Below, piece by piece: positions 5,661-5,784 of a DNA stretch of 5,784 bases (positions are counted from its first letter, which is position 1; each line of letters opens with the position of its first letter). The notes under the pieces are model-generated. The model saw nothing but the letters and a program-made list of their open reading frames with translations, searched no databases and had not been told where the DNA came from. The translations under genes were made by a program, and so were the position numbers. Source of the DNA: an uncultured Pedobacter sp. (GTDB lineage Bacteria; Bacteroidota; Bacteroidia; Sphingobacteriales; Sphingobacteriaceae); assembly GCA_938008555.1 (NCBI GenBank), contig CALLKE010000071.1, forward strand, positions 1 to 5,784, in the 5' to 3' direction.

Positions 5661-5665
5661 CTCTT
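5661..5665 (-). promoter_or_regulatory. Ribosome binding site deciding the ABC-F start
   Basis: On the minus strand AAGAG lies directly before ATG 5660 but six bases before ATG 5654. That spacing favours 5654 as the initiation codon. The match to the anti-Shine-Dalgarno is modest. Confidence 0.45.
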
Positions 5666-5719
5666 GACGGTATTTAGGGCGGTAAAAATTTAAGACGTGA
5701 GCTTGCTGCTTTTGTCTTA

Positions 5720-5784
5720 TGCCCTCTGATAGGGCTACTTTAAGAGATAATTTTCATGATACGGATAAAACCTCAAATTGATTT
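5720..5784 (-). promoter_or_regulatory. ABC-F upstream leader with mini-ORF and small hairpin
   Basis: The 124 bases upstream of the ABC-F gene hold no complete larger gene. In transcript order on the minus strand they contain TTGAGG (5769-5774), a weak -35 candidate; a five-codon ATG frame, MKIIS then TAA (5757-5740); and GCCCT-ATCAG-AGGGC (5735-5721), a 5-bp GC-rich stem with a five-base loop. No convincing -10 box was found, and the hairpin is not followed by a U tract. The order of short ORF, hairpin and ABC-F gene resembles ribosome-sensing attenuation leaders known upstream of several antibiotic-resistance ABC-F genes, but this resemblance is weak and inferred by eye. The promoter may lie beyond the window edge. 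Confidence 0.25.

Noticed and set aside
1..5784. CRISPR array, tRNA gene, integron attC site or toxin-antitoxin pair
   Set aside because: I saw no regularly spaced repeats, no tRNA-like cloverleaf or T-loop consensus, and no convincing attC core pairs between the gene fragments. The paired small genes do not resemble a toxin-antitoxin module.

Overview
This AT-rich window (roughly 40% GC by eye) looks like an accessory region of a host-associated bacterium. Decayed IS5-family elements, strings of broken genes and an exported phospholipase-like hydrolase suggest an amoeba- or protist-associated alphaproteobacterium (Holosporales/Rickettsiales type) or a Legionella-like gammaproteobacterium. 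No rRNA or other taxonomic anchor is present, so this is inference.

The left half, about 1-2280, is a gene graveyard. On the minus strand, 1-189 carries the frameshifted C-terminal part of a Vat/CatB-type xenobiotic acetyltransferase. It is cut at about 190 by an IS5-family transposase that has lost its N-terminus and is split into two frames, although all three DDE residues survive. The C-terminal third of a second, different IS5-family transposase follows directly (about 890-1153). Next come three same-strand remnants spliced end to end: the C-terminal part of an alpha/beta hydrolase (about 1161-1502), a class D (OXA-type) beta-lactamase with an internal deletion and no C-terminal half (1503-about 1932), and the C-terminal half of a class I SAM-dependent methyltransferase (about 1936-2280). 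The hydrolase and beta-lactamase pieces share one uninterrupted reading frame.

The right half is intact. Three plus-strand genes form a tight cluster at 2280-4267: a CsaA/YgjH-like tRNA-binding protein, a small AAA_28-type P-loop ATPase whose start overlaps the previous gene, and an exported platelet-activating-factor-acetylhydrolase-like serine hydrolase beginning 1 base after the ATPase stop. A convergent minus-strand gene encodes a two-domain ABC-F ATPase, a family that includes ribosome-protection antibiotic-resistance factors. Its 3' end overlaps the hydrolase gene by 14 bases within an AT-rich inverted repeat. Its upstream leader contains a five-codon ATG mini-ORF followed by a small hairpin.

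The common thread is antibiotic or xenobiotic handling (Vat-type acetyltransferase, class D beta-lactamase, ABC-F protein). Only the ABC-F gene still looks complete. I see no clear evidence of a wholly new system. The most notable points are the mosaic of resistance-gene remnants, the ABC-F protein with a very compact first nucleotide-binding domain, and the compact tRNA-binding/ATPase/PAF-AH cluster.
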